Both the position numbers and the translations under genes were made by a program. Shown here piece after piece: positions 1 through 9,419 of a stretch of 64,000 nucleotides of DNA (position 1 is the first letter of the stretch; each line of letters begins with the position of its first letter). The notes beneath the pieces are model-generated. The model had not been told where the DNA came from, did no database searches, and saw nothing but the letters and a program-made list of their open reading frames with translations. Source of the stretch: Leptolyngbya sp. FACHB-321 (lineage in GTDB: Bacteria > Cyanobacteriota > Cyanobacteriia > Leptolyngbyales > Leptolyngbyaceae). The stretch lies in the NCBI RefSeq assembly GCF_014695975.1, contig NZ_JACJPI010000067.1:1-64000 (forward strand), read 5' to 3'.

Positions 1-141
<141 letters not shown>

Positions 142-192
142 TCGACTGACGACGGCTCGACTGTTCCACTGATTCAGTTGATTGCCTGATTA

Positions 193-232
193 AGCAAAGA
201 GCGCTTCCTCACATGAGGGAGCGCTCTTTGCT
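193..232 (+). terminator. Hairpin terminator after psbA
   Basis: An 18-base stem (arms 193-210 and 215-232, one G-T mismatch) with a four-base loop lies 51 bases after the psbA stop. The lower stem is AGCAAAGAGCGC. A short T-containing tract is part of the 3' arm. Stem strength and position make it the likely psbA transcription terminator. Confidence 0.8.
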
Positions 233-310
233 GTAAGACTATGTAGTAATTTTGGAGACGACATAATTCCCCTTCCTGATGGCACCATTTTTCAGGTCAG
301 CTTAGAAGTA

Positions 311-467
311 ATACCAAATTCAAAAATAGACGTTACAGATCAATCGAGCTACCCTTACCCTCAATCCCTCTCCTAAAGAGGGACTTTGCCTTTAGCACCC
401 TTCTCCTTCGGGAGAAACGCTGGGGATAGGGCAACGGATCTGTAGCCCTTGCAATTTGATTTGGTAT
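311..467. repeat. MITE-like element with ATACCAAATT ends
   Basis: The segment begins ATACCAAATTCAAA and ends TTTGATTTGGTAT, which are inverted copies of each other with one base indel. Inside are internal palindromic stretches (CCTTCTCC TTCG GGAGAA) and no reading frame. Short non-coding elements bounded by ATACCAAAT-type inverted ends are common in cyanobacterial intergenic DNA. I infer a miniature inverted-repeat element; it fills most of the gap between psbA and the flavodiiron genes. Confidence 0.55.
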
Positions 468-501
468 AACAGACCTCAGCTGTAGTGCCGCTAGTGCATT
501 C

Positions 502-2385
502 CTAATGCTGAAGCGCTGATTTACGATGGTTGACGGCAGTTACACCTGAAGCGTCCAAAACCTTACCTTGATTTACAACCGCATAGAGCAGCCAGTGGTC
601 GCCACATTCCATGCGGTTCTGGACGGTACATTCTAAGTAGGCAAGGGCATCTGTAAGTATCGGGCAACCATTAGTTGCCGTGTCGGTTTGGATCGCCACA
701 AACGGATCTTCACCAGGGCTGGGCGGTTTAAGAAAGTGTCGCCGGAGGTTTTTGCCCTGCTTAAGAATATTTAGTACAAAGGGCTCGCCTATGTGCGCGA
801 GTAGCTCGGCAGTCTGGTCCTTCGCGATCGCAATCGTCAGCCCTGGCGGATTAAAGCTGGCTTGTGAAACCCAGGACGTGAGTAAGCCTAGCTTGGTATC
901 ATCCTGTGTAGCAGTCAGTACGCAGAGCGAACCAGTCACTCGTCCAACCGCTTGCCCAGTGCGATCAGTTTGCCCATCTGCTGCATTTTGATACGGGGCA
1001 CGAATGCGTTTCTCTTTACGGAGGCTTTGGGCAAAATCTGTGCCAATGGCTTCGCATTGCTGAAGCGTCTCCTCAGTCGGCTTGAACTTGATCCGCAGTG
1101 TCTCAAACCCCAGTCGATACCCAGAGTCTTTTAACTTTTCTGCAATTTGATCAACTGCCTCACCGCTCCAACCATAGGAACCAAACACACCTGCCAGTAA
1201 CGTTCTTGGAGCCGTAGATAGAATAATGCCTAACGCCGTCTGAATTTGAGTAGGGGCGTGTCCGCCTAGTGTTGGTGAGCCAATAATAAACCCGTCGCAG
1301 TGCTCAATCAAACTGGTAATCTCAGCAGGGTCAGCAAACTCGCAGTTGACACATTCAACCTGAACGCCTGTTTGGGCAATGCCTTTCGCGATCGTCTGCC
1401 CAATCGTTGCCGTGTTGCCATAAGCAGACGCATAAAGCACCAACACGGTTAAATCCTTCGTCTTTTGCTGCTGGCTCCATTCACGATAGTCGTACGTCAA
1501 GCGGCTGAGGCTGTAACGCACCATCGGACCATGTCCAGGTGCATAGAGTTTCGTTTTGGTAAACGTGGCAAACTTATCCAGCGCTGCCTCAACCTGACGG
1601 GTCTGCGCCGCATGAAGGCAGTTGAAATAGTAGTGGCGATCGTCATCAAGCTGCTTCCAGTTTTCGTCCAACACTGGCTCATCGCAGACGTGTGCACCAA
1701 AGAATTTGTCGGTAAACAGAATGCGTGTGGCAGGGTCGTAGGTGCAAAGAGCATCGTGCCAGCGGGGAGTCGGCACAAACACGAATTGAAGGGCGTGTCC
1801 TTGCCCTAGGTCTAGCACCTCGTCACCACGAATGGGCTTAATCTGCGTGTTATCGTTTGCCCAAGCTGCGCGTAAGAAAATTGCCGCTGGTTTTGAGCAA
1901 ATAATCGTTGCCTGTGGTGCAAGTGCCAGCAGCTTCTTGAGCGTTGCGATCCGGTTCGGGTTAACGTGCCCAACAATTATGTAATCAAGCTGTGATAAAT
2001 CCAGTTGCTGCTGCAACGCAGCAAGAAAAATGTCTGTAAACGATTCGCCTGGTGGATCAAGCAGAGCAATTTTGTCTGCCTGGATGAGATAGGCATTGGC
2101 TGTAGTACCTTTTTGCCGACCGTACTCGACCTCAAACTTGAGTCGATCCCATGTGCGCGATCGCAGCACCGTTGTACCATCCCCGAGCGCCGTCACCTGC
2201 ACATCACGTGGTCGAGTCTCTACAGCTGGCACATCGTCAGCCGTTTCATCCACCTCCGTCTCTACTTCCGCGAACGCCTCCTGCACATCCGGTTCCTCTA
2301 AAATATCTGGCGAGACATCTGGCGAGGGCGCAGAGGGTTTAAAGAAACTGGCAATCGCTTTAAGGAACGAATTTGGAGAAGACAT
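502..2385 (-). CDS. flv1: Flavodiiron protein Flv1-type (non-canonical metal site)
   Basis: A 627-residue flavodiiron protein: a metallo-beta-lactamase-like domain (about 75-300), a flavodoxin domain (about 312-460) and a C-terminal flavin reductase domain (about 480-620). Cyanobacterial Flv1/Flv3 reduce oxygen to water downstream of photosystem I, protecting it in fluctuating light. The diiron motif is degenerate: the usual HxExDH is GHVNPNR here (H140, N142, N144, R145), typical of the Flv1 class, which partners a canonical Flv3. The first 55 residues are an acidic extension beyond the usual Flv1 length of about 570, so the true start may be internal, but I see no better in-frame ATG. It lies 167 bases downstream of flv3 on the same strand, probably co-transcribed. 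Confidence 0.85.
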   Translation of the reverse strand: MSSPNSFLKAIASFFKPSAPSPDVSPDILEEPDVQEAFAEVETEVDETADDVPAVETRPRDVQVTALGDGTTVLRSRTWDRLKFEVEYGRQKGTTANAYLIQADKIALLDPPGESFTDIFLAALQQQLDLSQLDYIIVGHVNPNRIATLKKLLALAPQATIICSKPAAIFLRAAWANDNTQIKPIRGDEVLDLGQGHALQFVFVPTPRWHDALCTYDPATRILFTDKFFGAHVCDEPVLDENWKQLDDDRHYYFNCLHAAQTRQVEAALDKFATFTKTKLYAPGHGPMVRYSLSRLTYDYREWSQQQKTKDLTVLVLYASAYGNTATIGQTIAKGIAQTGVQVECVNCEFADPAEITSLIEHCDGFIIGSPTLGGHAPTQIQTALGIILSTAPRTLLAGVFGSYGWSGEAVDQIAEKLKDSGYRLGFETLRIKFKPTEETLQQCEAIGTDFAQSLRKEKRIRAPYQNAADGQTDRTGQAVGRVTGSLCVLTATQDDTKLGLLTSWVSQASFNPPGLTIAIAKDQTAELLAHIGEPFVLNILKQGKNLRRHFLKPPSPGEDPFVAIQTDTATNGCPILTDALAYLECTVQNRMECGDHWLLYAVVNQGKVLDASGVTAVNHRKSALQH

Positions 2386-2510
2386 GGCAGCGGTGAGAGG
2401 GTGAAGGGATGGCAGAGGGGCTCGGGGAGTAGAAACGGCGAGGAAGCAGCAGGAAAGCTTCGAGATTTGAGTTAGTTTTGACTGCTAACTGTCAACGCTC
2501 ATTGCCAAAC

Positions 2511-2537
2511 GCTGACTGCTGACTGCTGACTGCTGAC
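2511..2537. repeat. Heptanucleotide tandem repeat GCTGACT
   Basis: Almost four copies of the 7-mer GCTGACT lie in the flv3-flv1 spacer. Short tandem heptamers are a known cyanobacterial class (STRR). No function is evident. Confidence 0.8.
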
Positions 2538-2552
2538 CACTAACAATTAACT

Positions 2553-4319
2553 CTAGTAATGGTTGCCCACCTTCCGATGATGGACTGCCGTCAGCGCATC
2601 CTGCTTTGCAAGACGACCAGCATTGATCGTGCTGTAGACGATCCAATGATCGCTGCATTCCATTCGGCTCATGACTTCACACTCCAGGTATGCCAAAGCC
2701 TCTGACAGAATCGGTGCACCGTTGGTCGCCGGATAGGTTTTGACCCCAGCGAACCGATCGGCTCCAGGCGCAAAGCGTTTCAAAAAGTGCCGCATCAACG
2801 GCTGATAGCTGCCTTCTTCAAGAATATTCAGCACAAAGCGATCGCCCACGTGCATAAAGGATTCGATCGCCCGGTCTTTGGCAACCGCGATCGTAACGCC
2901 TAACGGTTCGATACTTGCCTGAGCCACCCAAGATGCAAGCATCGCGCTGGATGCTTTACCCTTTTGCGCTGTAATGATGTATAGCCCACCGCTTAAGCGA
3001 CCTAACGCTTTGTCTAGATCGCCATCCAGCGATTTCATTTGTTTAATGGTGCGATCGCGGGTCAGCCATTGTCCCAGGTCAGTACCTGCTTCATCGCAAA
3101 GTTGATACGTCGCTTCGGTCGGCGCTTCTTTCACCAAAATGGGTGGAAAGGCTTCAGATAAGCCCACGTCTTGCAGCTTGTTCCGCAGCAGATGTACTGA
3201 ATCATCGTCACCACCACCGCTTTCAAACAGACCAAAGGATTGTTTCGCGTGCGTTGCAGCCAGAATCGTTCCCAGGGCAGTTTTCGCCACAGACGCAAAA
3301 TCACCGGACTGGGGCGGCATGGCAATGACTATACCAGACGCAAGGCTAACCAGTTCTCGGATTTCGTGGGGTTCTGCGGTACGTAAATCCATCTGTTCCA
3401 CCGCCACGCCCGTTTTCATGACGCCCTGGACGATCGAATGTGCCAGACGCTCTGCCGCACCGTAGTCAGAAACGTAAAAGAGTGCAACTGTCGTCACGGC
3501 TTTTGCTTGCTCCTGGCTCCAGGTGCGATAGCGCCCGACTAGCTCTTCCAGGTTGTACTGCAAAAGCGGACCATGCCCTGTCGCGATCGTTGCAACTCCA
3601 GGTAGATCGCCCATACGCTTGAGTGCAGAGAGCACCGAGCGCGCATTGGGTCCCATCAAGCAGTCGTAATAGTAGCGATAGTCCGACTCAATTAGTTCCA
3701 GGTCTTCATCAAAAGTAGAATCGTCGCAATAGTGCATTCCAAATGCATCGCAGGTATACAGCACTTGCGTTTTGTGGTCATAGGTAAAGATGGTGTCGGG
3801 CCAGTGGAGGTTAGGCGCAGAGACAAACTCCAGCAGGTGCCCATTGCCCAGATCAAGGCGATCGCCGTTCTTCACTAGCTTCCGCTCAAAGGGCTGATGC
3901 ACCAGATCTTCTAGAAATTGAATGGCGACCTTCGCACCAACGACCGTCACATGAGGAGCCAGCTTCAGGATATCTGCAACCAAACCGCTGTGATCTGGCT
4001 CAGTGTGGCTGATGACCAGATAATCAATTGCAGCGGGATCAATCAAGCCCTTCAGAGTATCGAGATAAAGCTGCCGAAACTTTTCGTGGGAGGTATCAAC
4101 CAGGGCAACCTTTTCACCGCGAATGAGGAATGAGTTGTAGGTTGTGCCATTGTTGAGCGCAAATTCGATGTCGAAGCGTTCTCGATCCCAATCTAGACAA
4201 CGAATGATAGTGGTATCAGACTCGCTAACGCCATCAGCCTGTGCCAACGCAACGGTTTCTAATGTTAAGCGCTGCCGATCGGTGAGTGCTACCATACCTG
4301 CCTCTCTGTCTAATGACAA
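2553..4319 (-). CDS. flv3: Flavodiiron protein Flv3-type
   Basis: A 588-residue flavodiiron protein with the same three domains as its neighbour: metallo-beta-lactamase-like (about 30-270), flavodoxin (about 283-425) and flavin reductase (about 440-585). All expected diiron ligands are present: H105, E107, D109 and H110 in SHTEPDHSG, then H172 (NLHWPD), D191 (TCDAFG) and H249 (TGHGP). This canonical set places it in the Flv3 class, known to act with Flv1 as an NAD(P)H- or ferredoxin-linked oxygen reductase beside photosystem I. Length matches the family. The tandem flv3-flv1 order supports a heteromer made from one transcript. Confidence 0.92.
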   Translation of the reverse strand: MSLDREAGMVALTDRQRLTLETVALAQADGVSESDTTIIRCLDWDRERFDIEFALNNGTTYNSFLIRGEKVALVDTSHEKFRQLYLDTLKGLIDPAAIDYLVISHTEPDHSGLVADILKLAPHVTVVGAKVAIQFLEDLVHQPFERKLVKNGDRLDLGNGHLLEFVSAPNLHWPDTIFTYDHKTQVLYTCDAFGMHYCDDSTFDEDLELIESDYRYYYDCLMGPNARSVLSALKRMGDLPGVATIATGHGPLLQYNLEELVGRYRTWSQEQAKAVTTVALFYVSDYGAAERLAHSIVQGVMKTGVAVEQMDLRTAEPHEIRELVSLASGIVIAMPPQSGDFASVAKTALGTILAATHAKQSFGLFESGGGDDDSVHLLRNKLQDVGLSEAFPPILVKEAPTEATYQLCDEAGTDLGQWLTRDRTIKQMKSLDGDLDKALGRLSGGLYIITAQKGKASSAMLASWVAQASIEPLGVTIAVAKDRAIESFMHVGDRFVLNILEEGSYQPLMRHFLKRFAPGADRFAGVKTYPATNGAPILSEALAYLECEVMSRMECSDHWIVYSTINAGRLAKQDALTAVHHRKVGNHY

Positions 4320-4422
4320 TTGGGTTTTTGTAACTCGCTACACCTCTTATTATCTGTTGCGCGATTGCTATCTGTAAAGTTTTGTTAGGTAAACTTACTC
4401 ATGAGCTGTGCTTATGGAGAAA

Positions 4423-4452
4423 GGCAAAAGGCAGAAGGCAAAAGGTAAAAGG
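4423..4452. repeat. Heptanucleotide tandem repeat GGCAAAA
   Basis: Four degenerate 7-mers (GGCAAAA, GGCAGAA, GGCAAAA, GGTAAAA) lie upstream of flv3. The same motif recurs at 21.29-21.36 kb, so this is a dispersed short tandem repeat family. Confidence 0.8.
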
Positions 4453-4557
4453 GAAGCTATGGTACGCTTTACCTCTGCTCTCTAGCTTCAAACTCAACGT
4501 CTTTGTTGCAGCAAGTCAAACTGCATATGAGCTTTTCTTGAGCAATGAGATGAATTT

Positions 4558-5001
4558 TTAATGTTTTAGGCGCTGCAAATAATCCCAACCACGCTGGTTC
4601 CAGACCTGCTTGCCAGTCTTGTCTGCGATCCAGCGGGCAACTTTCGGTCCTGTCCAGCGTCCGCCTTCAGGAGGGGCACTGCAAAGCGCCTGCTGTAGTT
4701 CTTGCTGCTGGGTCAGCGTCAGGAGCGATCGTGGTGAGGGTTTACCGCGCTGACTGCGGTTTTTGATGCCAGCTTCGCCGTTCTGGTTGTAGCGGCGGAC
4801 AATTTCTTTGGCGTAGTCATAGTTTAAGCCCACGCTCTCTGCTGCCTGCTTCACTGTCCACTGTTGGTTAACAAGGTACAGCAAGTGCCATCGACGCGCT
4901 TCAATAGGGTCTTGCGCTTGCTGGTAACGGTCTTTCAACTCTTTAGCAGTGAGATGGGGTAGCAGTTGTACTCTGCGTGGCACGATCAAACTCTGAAACA
5001 T
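4558..5001 (-). CDS. Stand-alone HTH protein like the N-terminus of IS630 transposases
   Basis: The 147 residues contain a paired helix-turn-helix of the IS630 transposase N-terminal type: WTVKQAAESVGLNYDYAKEIVRRY, then a basic linker (NRSQRGKPSP) and a second winged-helix region ending WNQRGWDYLQRLKH. In a full IS630 transposase the DDE catalytic domain would follow; here a stop comes at once and no DDE remnant follows in the next 200 bases. It is either a truncated transposase or a domesticated DNA-binding protein. Three direct repeats lie just upstream of its start. Function is unknown. Confidence 0.7.
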   Translation of the reverse strand: MFQSLIVPRRVQLLPHLTAKELKDRYQQAQDPIEARRWHLLYLVNQQWTVKQAAESVGLNYDYAKEIVRRYNQNGEAGIKNRSQRGKPSPRSLLTLTQQQELQQALCSAPPEGGRWTGPKVARWIADKTGKQVWNQRGWDYLQRLKH

Positions 5002-5036
5002 ACGGTATCTCTTCCATTGATCAGAATGGTTTTTGT

Positions 5037-5080
5037 ACGTCCGGATAGTTATACGTCTGGATCACGCTGCACATCTGGAT
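5037..5080. promoter_or_regulatory. Three ACGTCTGGAT direct repeats upstream of the HTH gene
   Basis: Copies at 5037-5046 (ACGTCCGGAT), 5053-5062 (ACGTCTGGAT) and 5071-5080 (ACATCTGGAT), spaced 16 and 18 bases, lie 36-79 bases upstream of the minus-strand start at 5001. Placement suggests an operator, possibly for autoregulation; this is inference. The rest of the 5081-5435 gap shows nothing I recognise. Confidence 0.4.
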
Positions 5081-5435
5081 CAAGCAATGTCTGACAGCTA
5101 CAATGTCCAAACCTGTACAAAAGATTGCTTCAAGCGTTTGGCTAGGCTGAGTTCACCTATGGCAATTCGATAGTACGAAGCAAACAGCTTTCAGAGTTGA
5201 AAGCGCTGTTGCCCTTTGGCTGTCAGTAGCTACACGATTATTTAAGGACAAATCCCATGTTGGAGGAAAGCGATCGCCACATCTGTGACAGTTACGGTGA
5301 TGCTCCATAACTTTCGTTGTATTACCTATTAATTTTCTACCCGCCTAGTGAAAAAACACTAGAACCATCAGAACAGCATTATCTAGGCAATTATGAGCGA
5401 AAATTAATTAAACCTGATTGGAACCATTTCTGGTA

Positions 5436-5909
5436 ATGACTGCAATTCAAACGAAACCAACCTTACTGCTTGCCACTCTGCAATCGACCGCGATCGAGAA
5501 TCGCGCTGCTCAGGTGGTATGGACTATTGCTCGAGTAGCGGTGGGCTTACTGATGATCCATAACGGCTTTAGCAAACTGGCGGACGTGCAGGGGTTTGCA
5601 AGCGGGGTTGTGAGTTTTATTGGCTTGCCTTACCCAGTCTTCTTGACTTATTGTGCTGCCTACGCTGAAATTGGGAGTTCGATTCTGCTGGCGATCGGCT
5701 TATGCACTCGGTTCAATGCCTTGATCTTGCTATCGACCATGCTGATTGCGCTCTTCTTTCATCTCAAGAAAGATGGCTGGCATATTTCCCCTTTGGAAAC
5801 AGCTTCCCTGTATGCCTTGTGGTTTAGCTTCTTCCTCACCAATGGGGGCGGTTTATTCTCTCTCGATACCACGATCGCAGGTTGGCTGAGAAAATCCTCA
5901 TCTCCGTAA
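5436..5909 (+). CDS. DoxX family membrane protein
   Basis: A small membrane protein of 157 residues from the ATG at 5436; an in-frame TTG at 5418 would add six residues. Four hydrophobic segments are visible, the first containing the DoxX signature RVAVGLLMIHNGFSKL, followed by AYAEIGSSILLAIGL and a C-terminal segment ending near LWFSFFLTNGGG. DoxX proteins are four-helix membrane proteins linked to quinone or thiol redox metabolism in several bacteria, but the role of this subgroup is not established. No operon partner is apparent. Confidence 0.85.
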   Translation: MTAIQTKPTLLLATLQSTAIENRAAQVVWTIARVAVGLLMIHNGFSKLADVQGFASGVVSFIGLPYPVFLTYCAAYAEIGSSILLAIGLCTRFNALILLSTMLIALFFHLKKDGWHISPLETASLYALWFSFFLTNGGGLFSLDTTIAGWLRKSSSP

Positions 5910-5986
5910 GATGGTCAAGTGGGATTGGTATCGGCAGTTGATGGAATGAATAATTTGCAGCAGTTCAGGTTAGTGGAACGATCCGC

Positions 5987-6148
5987 TTACAGGTATCTCA
6001 CATTTACGGCTTCCCAGTCAGCCTTTGGTTCATTGGTCATGTGAAAGAGCACCTCCACTTGTCGCCCTTCGGCATCCAAACCAACCACCACTAGCCCTCG
6101 GCTTGTTTGTTCCTGAGCAAAAATGCCTTTCAAAGCTGAGAACTTCAT
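5987..6148 (-). CDS. Small conserved-looking protein downstream of DUF4385 gene
   Basis: A 53-residue frame (MKFSALKGIFAQEQTSRGLV ... DWEAVNVRYL) whose ATG overlaps the stop of the upstream gene in an ATGA arrangement at 6145-6148, so translational coupling is likely. It has no transmembrane segment or recognised motif; the central part reads as a small beta-rich fold (LVVVGLDAEGRQVEVLFHMT). I do not recognise a family. The overlap with a clear gene is the main support. Confidence 0.55.
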   Translation of the reverse strand: MKFSALKGIFAQEQTSRGLVVVGLDAEGRQVEVLFHMTNEPKADWEAVNVRYL

Positions 6149-6657
6149 GCCTCTACTCCCTGTGACACACCTGGACTTTTGGTAGCAGCTATTTCAGGGC
6201 GTTCGCACTGGTCGCGGTGACGTACAGCTAAGCGCACATACACTGGATCAGTCTTAGCCAGTTGCCACTTTTCATAGAAAATCCTAGCTGATTGGGCTTT
6301 GATCGGATCTTCTTCACGCGGCAGCACCGTTTTGGAACCGGAGGCATACTTACGCCCCGACTTGTGATTGGCATAGCGACGAGAGCGAGTATACCCCATC
6401 TGCAAAAACTTGCGTGCCATATCCATGCCCACAAAATCGTCTTCCGCCTTATATTGGGCAAACAGGCTGTAGATTTTGTCAGCCGATTGACGAGCGATGT
6501 CTGGGTTTTTGAACTTCCAGTAGGGCAAAATCTCGCTCTTGTAGGGTTCAACCAGCAAAACACCCTGTTCGCCCCGACCGATCTGGTACAACTCTGGCTG
6601 TTGGCGAAAGTCGATCGCCTGAAAATCTAGTGAGTAATCAAATTCCTTCATCTGCAA
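6145..6657 (-). CDS. DUF4385 family protein
   Basis: A 170-residue protein with the hallmarks of DUF4385: QPELYQIGRGEQGVLLVEPY, the FKNPDIARQSADKIY segment and the basic block DMARKFLQMGYTRSRRYANH followed by SGRKY. The family is widespread and uncharacterised. The ORF begins MQMKEF; the second ATG (6651) is equally possible. It ends in an ATGA overlap with the 53-residue gene, forming a probable two-gene unit. Confidence 0.85.
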   Translation of the reverse strand: MQMKEFDYSLDFQAIDFRQQPELYQIGRGEQGVLLVEPYKSEILPYWKFKNPDIARQSADKIYSLFAQYKAEDDFVGMDMARKFLQMGYTRSRRYANHKSGRKYASGSKTVLPREEDPIKAQSARIFYEKWQLAKTDPVYVRLAVRHRDQCERPEIAATKSPGVSQGVEA

Positions 6658-6747
6658 AAGCTCAGCTCAACCGAAGACGCCAATTTTGATCTAGCTTCTT
6701 TAGCTTGACCGAATCCCTTGCTGTTAGCATCGCCCTACTGATATACC

Positions 6748-7154
6748 GTGCTTTCTATCACTACAAGCTCCATCCTGATGCTGCCGATGCTTGCGCTCAA
6801 ATGGAGTCGTGGTGGCATTGATACAGGAGCGATCGTCGCCCTTCCCAATGAAAATAGTGATATTCGCGCTAATTCTGTCAATGCTTGGGGCAGCAACATC
6901 TGGATTAATACCCTTGGCACCTTTGACCTTCAGTTTCGCCCTCAAGGTATACCTTTGAGCGACATCACCACTACTAGAACCAGTCCTGCTTTAAGTAGCA
7001 CAGTACAGCTTAACGAGGTTATGGACTGCAAGCCGCGCCCACGGGAGCAATTAGTCTAGTTACTACCACTCCTGACCTCATGGTGCCAGAGCGCTTGGCG
7101 TTACCAACTGATTTGCTAGGGACAGTAGTCAGCCGCTGCCAGCCACACTCATAA
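6748..7154 (+). pseudogene. Decayed C-terminal piece of a filamentous-haemagglutinin-like exoprotein
   Basis: The frame from 6748 reads NSDIRANSVNAWGSNIWINT then LGTFDLQFRPQGIPLSDIT, which matches the C-terminal repeat of cyanobacterial two-partner-secretion exoproteins (pattern NSDIRAN..GRGG.I.I.TQGIFG.QFR). After about residue 90 the match moves to another frame (PTGAISLVTTTPDLMVPERL) until a TAA at 7152-7154. There is no proper start: the GTG follows an in-frame stop at 6739. This is a fragment with at least one frameshift, probably not expressed as protein. Confidence 0.65.
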
Positions 7155-7247
7155 ACGCTCTGCTCTGACAGCTTTTGAACCTTAATGACCAGTATTTGTC
7201 CGTTGCTCAAACTAAGCCTACATGTACTCCGAATCAACCCGTTTAAG

Positions 7248-9419
7248 TTAATCCTTGCCAGCTTTAGCGCTGAGACGGCTCGGGATAGTAATGATAAATT
7301 CTGTTCCTTTACCAAGAGTTGAGTAACATTCCAACGTGCCTTGGTGCTTCTCAACAATAATCTGATGGCTGATGGACAGACCCAACCCTGTTCCTTGACC
7401 AACAGCTTTAGTGGTGAAGAAAGGATCGAAGAGCTGTTTTCTCACTGCTTCCGGCATCCCCAACCCGTTATCACTGATGCGAATGGTGATCCAACCGTCA
7501 GCGGAAGATTGAGTCTGAATTGTAATGGTTGCAGCTAAACAGGCAGCTATTTGGGCTGCTAGCGCCTCGTTTCCTTGTCCCTTCAATGTGGCTCGCTGGG
7601 TTCTAGTCTCTTCGATCACGTCAATGGCATTTGTCAAAATGTTCATAAAAACTTGATTCAACTGTCCCGCAAAGCATTCCACTGGTGGAAGTTGCCCATA
7701 ATTCTTGACAACCACAATACCTGAATTATTTCCGTTGGCTTTTAGACGACTTTGCAGAATTAATAGGGTGCTATCAATACCTTCATGCAGATCAACCGTT
7801 TTAAGCTCTGCCTCATCCAGGCGCGAGAAGCTACGCAGGGATTTAATGATGTCTCGAATACGTTCGGCTCCTACCCGCATCGAAGCCAGTGCTTTAGGTA
7901 AGTCCACAGCTACGAACTCAAGATCAATCTGCTCCAAAGCCGCTTGTAGCCCAGGTGTGAGATGAGGATATTGATGTTGATAGAGTGCAAGTAATTGCAG
8001 TAGCTGTTGGGCATACTCCGTGGCATAGGTGAGATTGCCATAGATAAAGTTGACCGGATTGTTGATTTCGTGCGCTACACCAGCTACCAGTTGTCCTAAA
8101 CTTGACATTTTCTCGCTCTGCACTAACTGAAGTTGCGCGCGTTGCAGTGCGCTCAATGTTTGCTCCAAGTGCTGTGTTTGCGCTCTTAGCTGTTCCTCAG
8201 ATTGTCTCAAAGCCGACTCTACCCGCTGCCGTTCGAGAATCTCATCTTGCAACTGTGCCACCACAAGACACAATTCTTGGTTTGTTTGAGTGATTTGTTT
8301 TAAAGCCTCACTTACTTCCCACTGGGCTTTTTCCAGGGTTTTTAGCATCTCGTTGATATTCTGCGTCAGGTTCGCTATTTCATCCTGACCTGTTACTGGT
8401 AACCGTAAGGCTAAGTCGCGTTTAGTTCGGATCTGGCTGACGCCTTGGCTTAAATGGGTGAGGCGGGCTAGCACGAAGCGCTCTAGCAAAAGGACGCTCA
8501 CACTACCAAAGAGGAGTCCGAGCAGGAGAATCATGATCATCAGGGACTGTTGGCTGCGGTGCCCTTGCTGATAGATCTCTCTGGGTAGTTCAATCCGTAA
8601 AATCAAAGCAGGCTGCTGATAAACATCCAGCAGCAGCAGGTAGCCAACGAGCACTGTTTCGTTAAGCGGGTGAACAAAAATGGGGTTTTGGCGGGACAGC
8701 GCTTGACGAGCCTGTTGGTAATCAGCAGGCAGGTTTTTTTGATTGAGCGGTTGGATGCTAATTGGAAAGCGCGTCAGCTTCGTCAGATTGGCGCTGGTAT
8801 CGGCATTAATGTAGCGCCCAAAGATGAGCACTCCACGCGGTTGTCCTTGACCCGCTGAGGTCAGAATTGGTTGGCAAGTGATCAACATAGGACCTTCCTT
8901 TAACTGGATAATGCCGGTTAAGGGTCCTTTTGTGAGGGGGGAGTCCAAGAGCAGATTAGCTGCGAACTGAGGGGGTAATCCTTTAGGTAGTGGCTTTACT
9001 TGCTTGGTTCTGAGGTCAAACCCTGTGCCATAGACAACTTGACCATCAGCATTTACAAATAGCGCTAGGTTAACCTTTAAGTTCTTAAGCTGCTCCGGCA
9101 CTAAATTGGATTTAATGTACGCCTGATTGCGGTCTTCAATAAAAGTGTAGGTGTCATCCCAAGCAGACCAATCGCTGTAGCGAGACGTAAAGGCTTCTTG
9201 ATCTTTAGCAAGAACGTTTAGTACGCCTTGCAACGATTGATAGGCGCTTTGCTCCTCTGCTCTCCTCAAGCTGCCTAGTAGAATCGCTGAAGAAGCAAAA
9301 TAAACCACACTGGTTAAACCAGTCAGAATGAAACAGAAGGTAAGAATTGTCTTCCCTCGAAGAGTCAACCGCTTGAAAGGAAAAGGTTTAGTCAATTTCA
9401 TTCCTTCTTTCTCAGTCAT
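7248..9419 (-). CDS. CHASE4-HAMP sensor histidine kinase
   Basis: A 723-residue membrane sensor kinase. Transmembrane helices at about 24-46 and 292-312 bracket a CHASE4 sensing domain, with the typical YSDWSAWDDTYTFIEDRN near residue 81. A HAMP domain (about 313-365) and a coiled coil (about 370-435) lead to the HisKA domain, phospho-acceptor H450 in GQLVAGVAHEINNPVNF. The ATPase domain shows the N box (NQVFMNILTNAIDVI), the G1 box (ISDNGLGMP) and the G2 box (GQGTGLGLSI). No receiver domain is fused and no response regulator gene is adjacent, so its partner and signal are unknown. The divergent flanks give no clue to its regulon. Confidence 0.93.
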   Translation of the reverse strand: MTEKEGMKLTKPFPFKRLTLRGKTILTFCFILTGLTSVVYFASSAILLGSLRRAEEQSAYQSLQGVLNVLAKDQEAFTSRYSDWSAWDDTYTFIEDRNQAYIKSNLVPEQLKNLKVNLALFVNADGQVVYGTGFDLRTKQVKPLPKGLPPQFAANLLLDSPLTKGPLTGIIQLKEGPMLITCQPILTSAGQGQPRGVLIFGRYINADTSANLTKLTRFPISIQPLNQKNLPADYQQARQALSRQNPIFVHPLNETVLVGYLLLLDVYQQPALILRIELPREIYQQGHRSQQSLMIMILLLGLLFGSVSVLLLERFVLARLTHLSQGVSQIRTKRDLALRLPVTGQDEIANLTQNINEMLKTLEKAQWEVSEALKQITQTNQELCLVVAQLQDEILERQRVESALRQSEEQLRAQTQHLEQTLSALQRAQLQLVQSEKMSSLGQLVAGVAHEINNPVNFIYGNLTYATEYAQQLLQLLALYQHQYPHLTPGLQAALEQIDLEFVAVDLPKALASMRVGAERIRDIIKSLRSFSRLDEAELKTVDLHEGIDSTLLILQSRLKANGNNSGIVVVKNYGQLPPVECFAGQLNQVFMNILTNAIDVIEETRTQRATLKGQGNEALAAQIAACLAATITIQTQSSADGWITIRISDNGLGMPEAVRKQLFDPFFTTKAVGQGTGLGLSISHQIIVEKHQGTLECYSTLGKGTEFIITIPSRLSAKAGKD

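Noticed and set aside
7019-7402. Minus-strand frame overlapping the kinase 3' end
   Set aside because: Shadow of the kinase gene and of the exoprotein remnant; a weak similarity of its spacer to 49.25 kb is too short to interpret.
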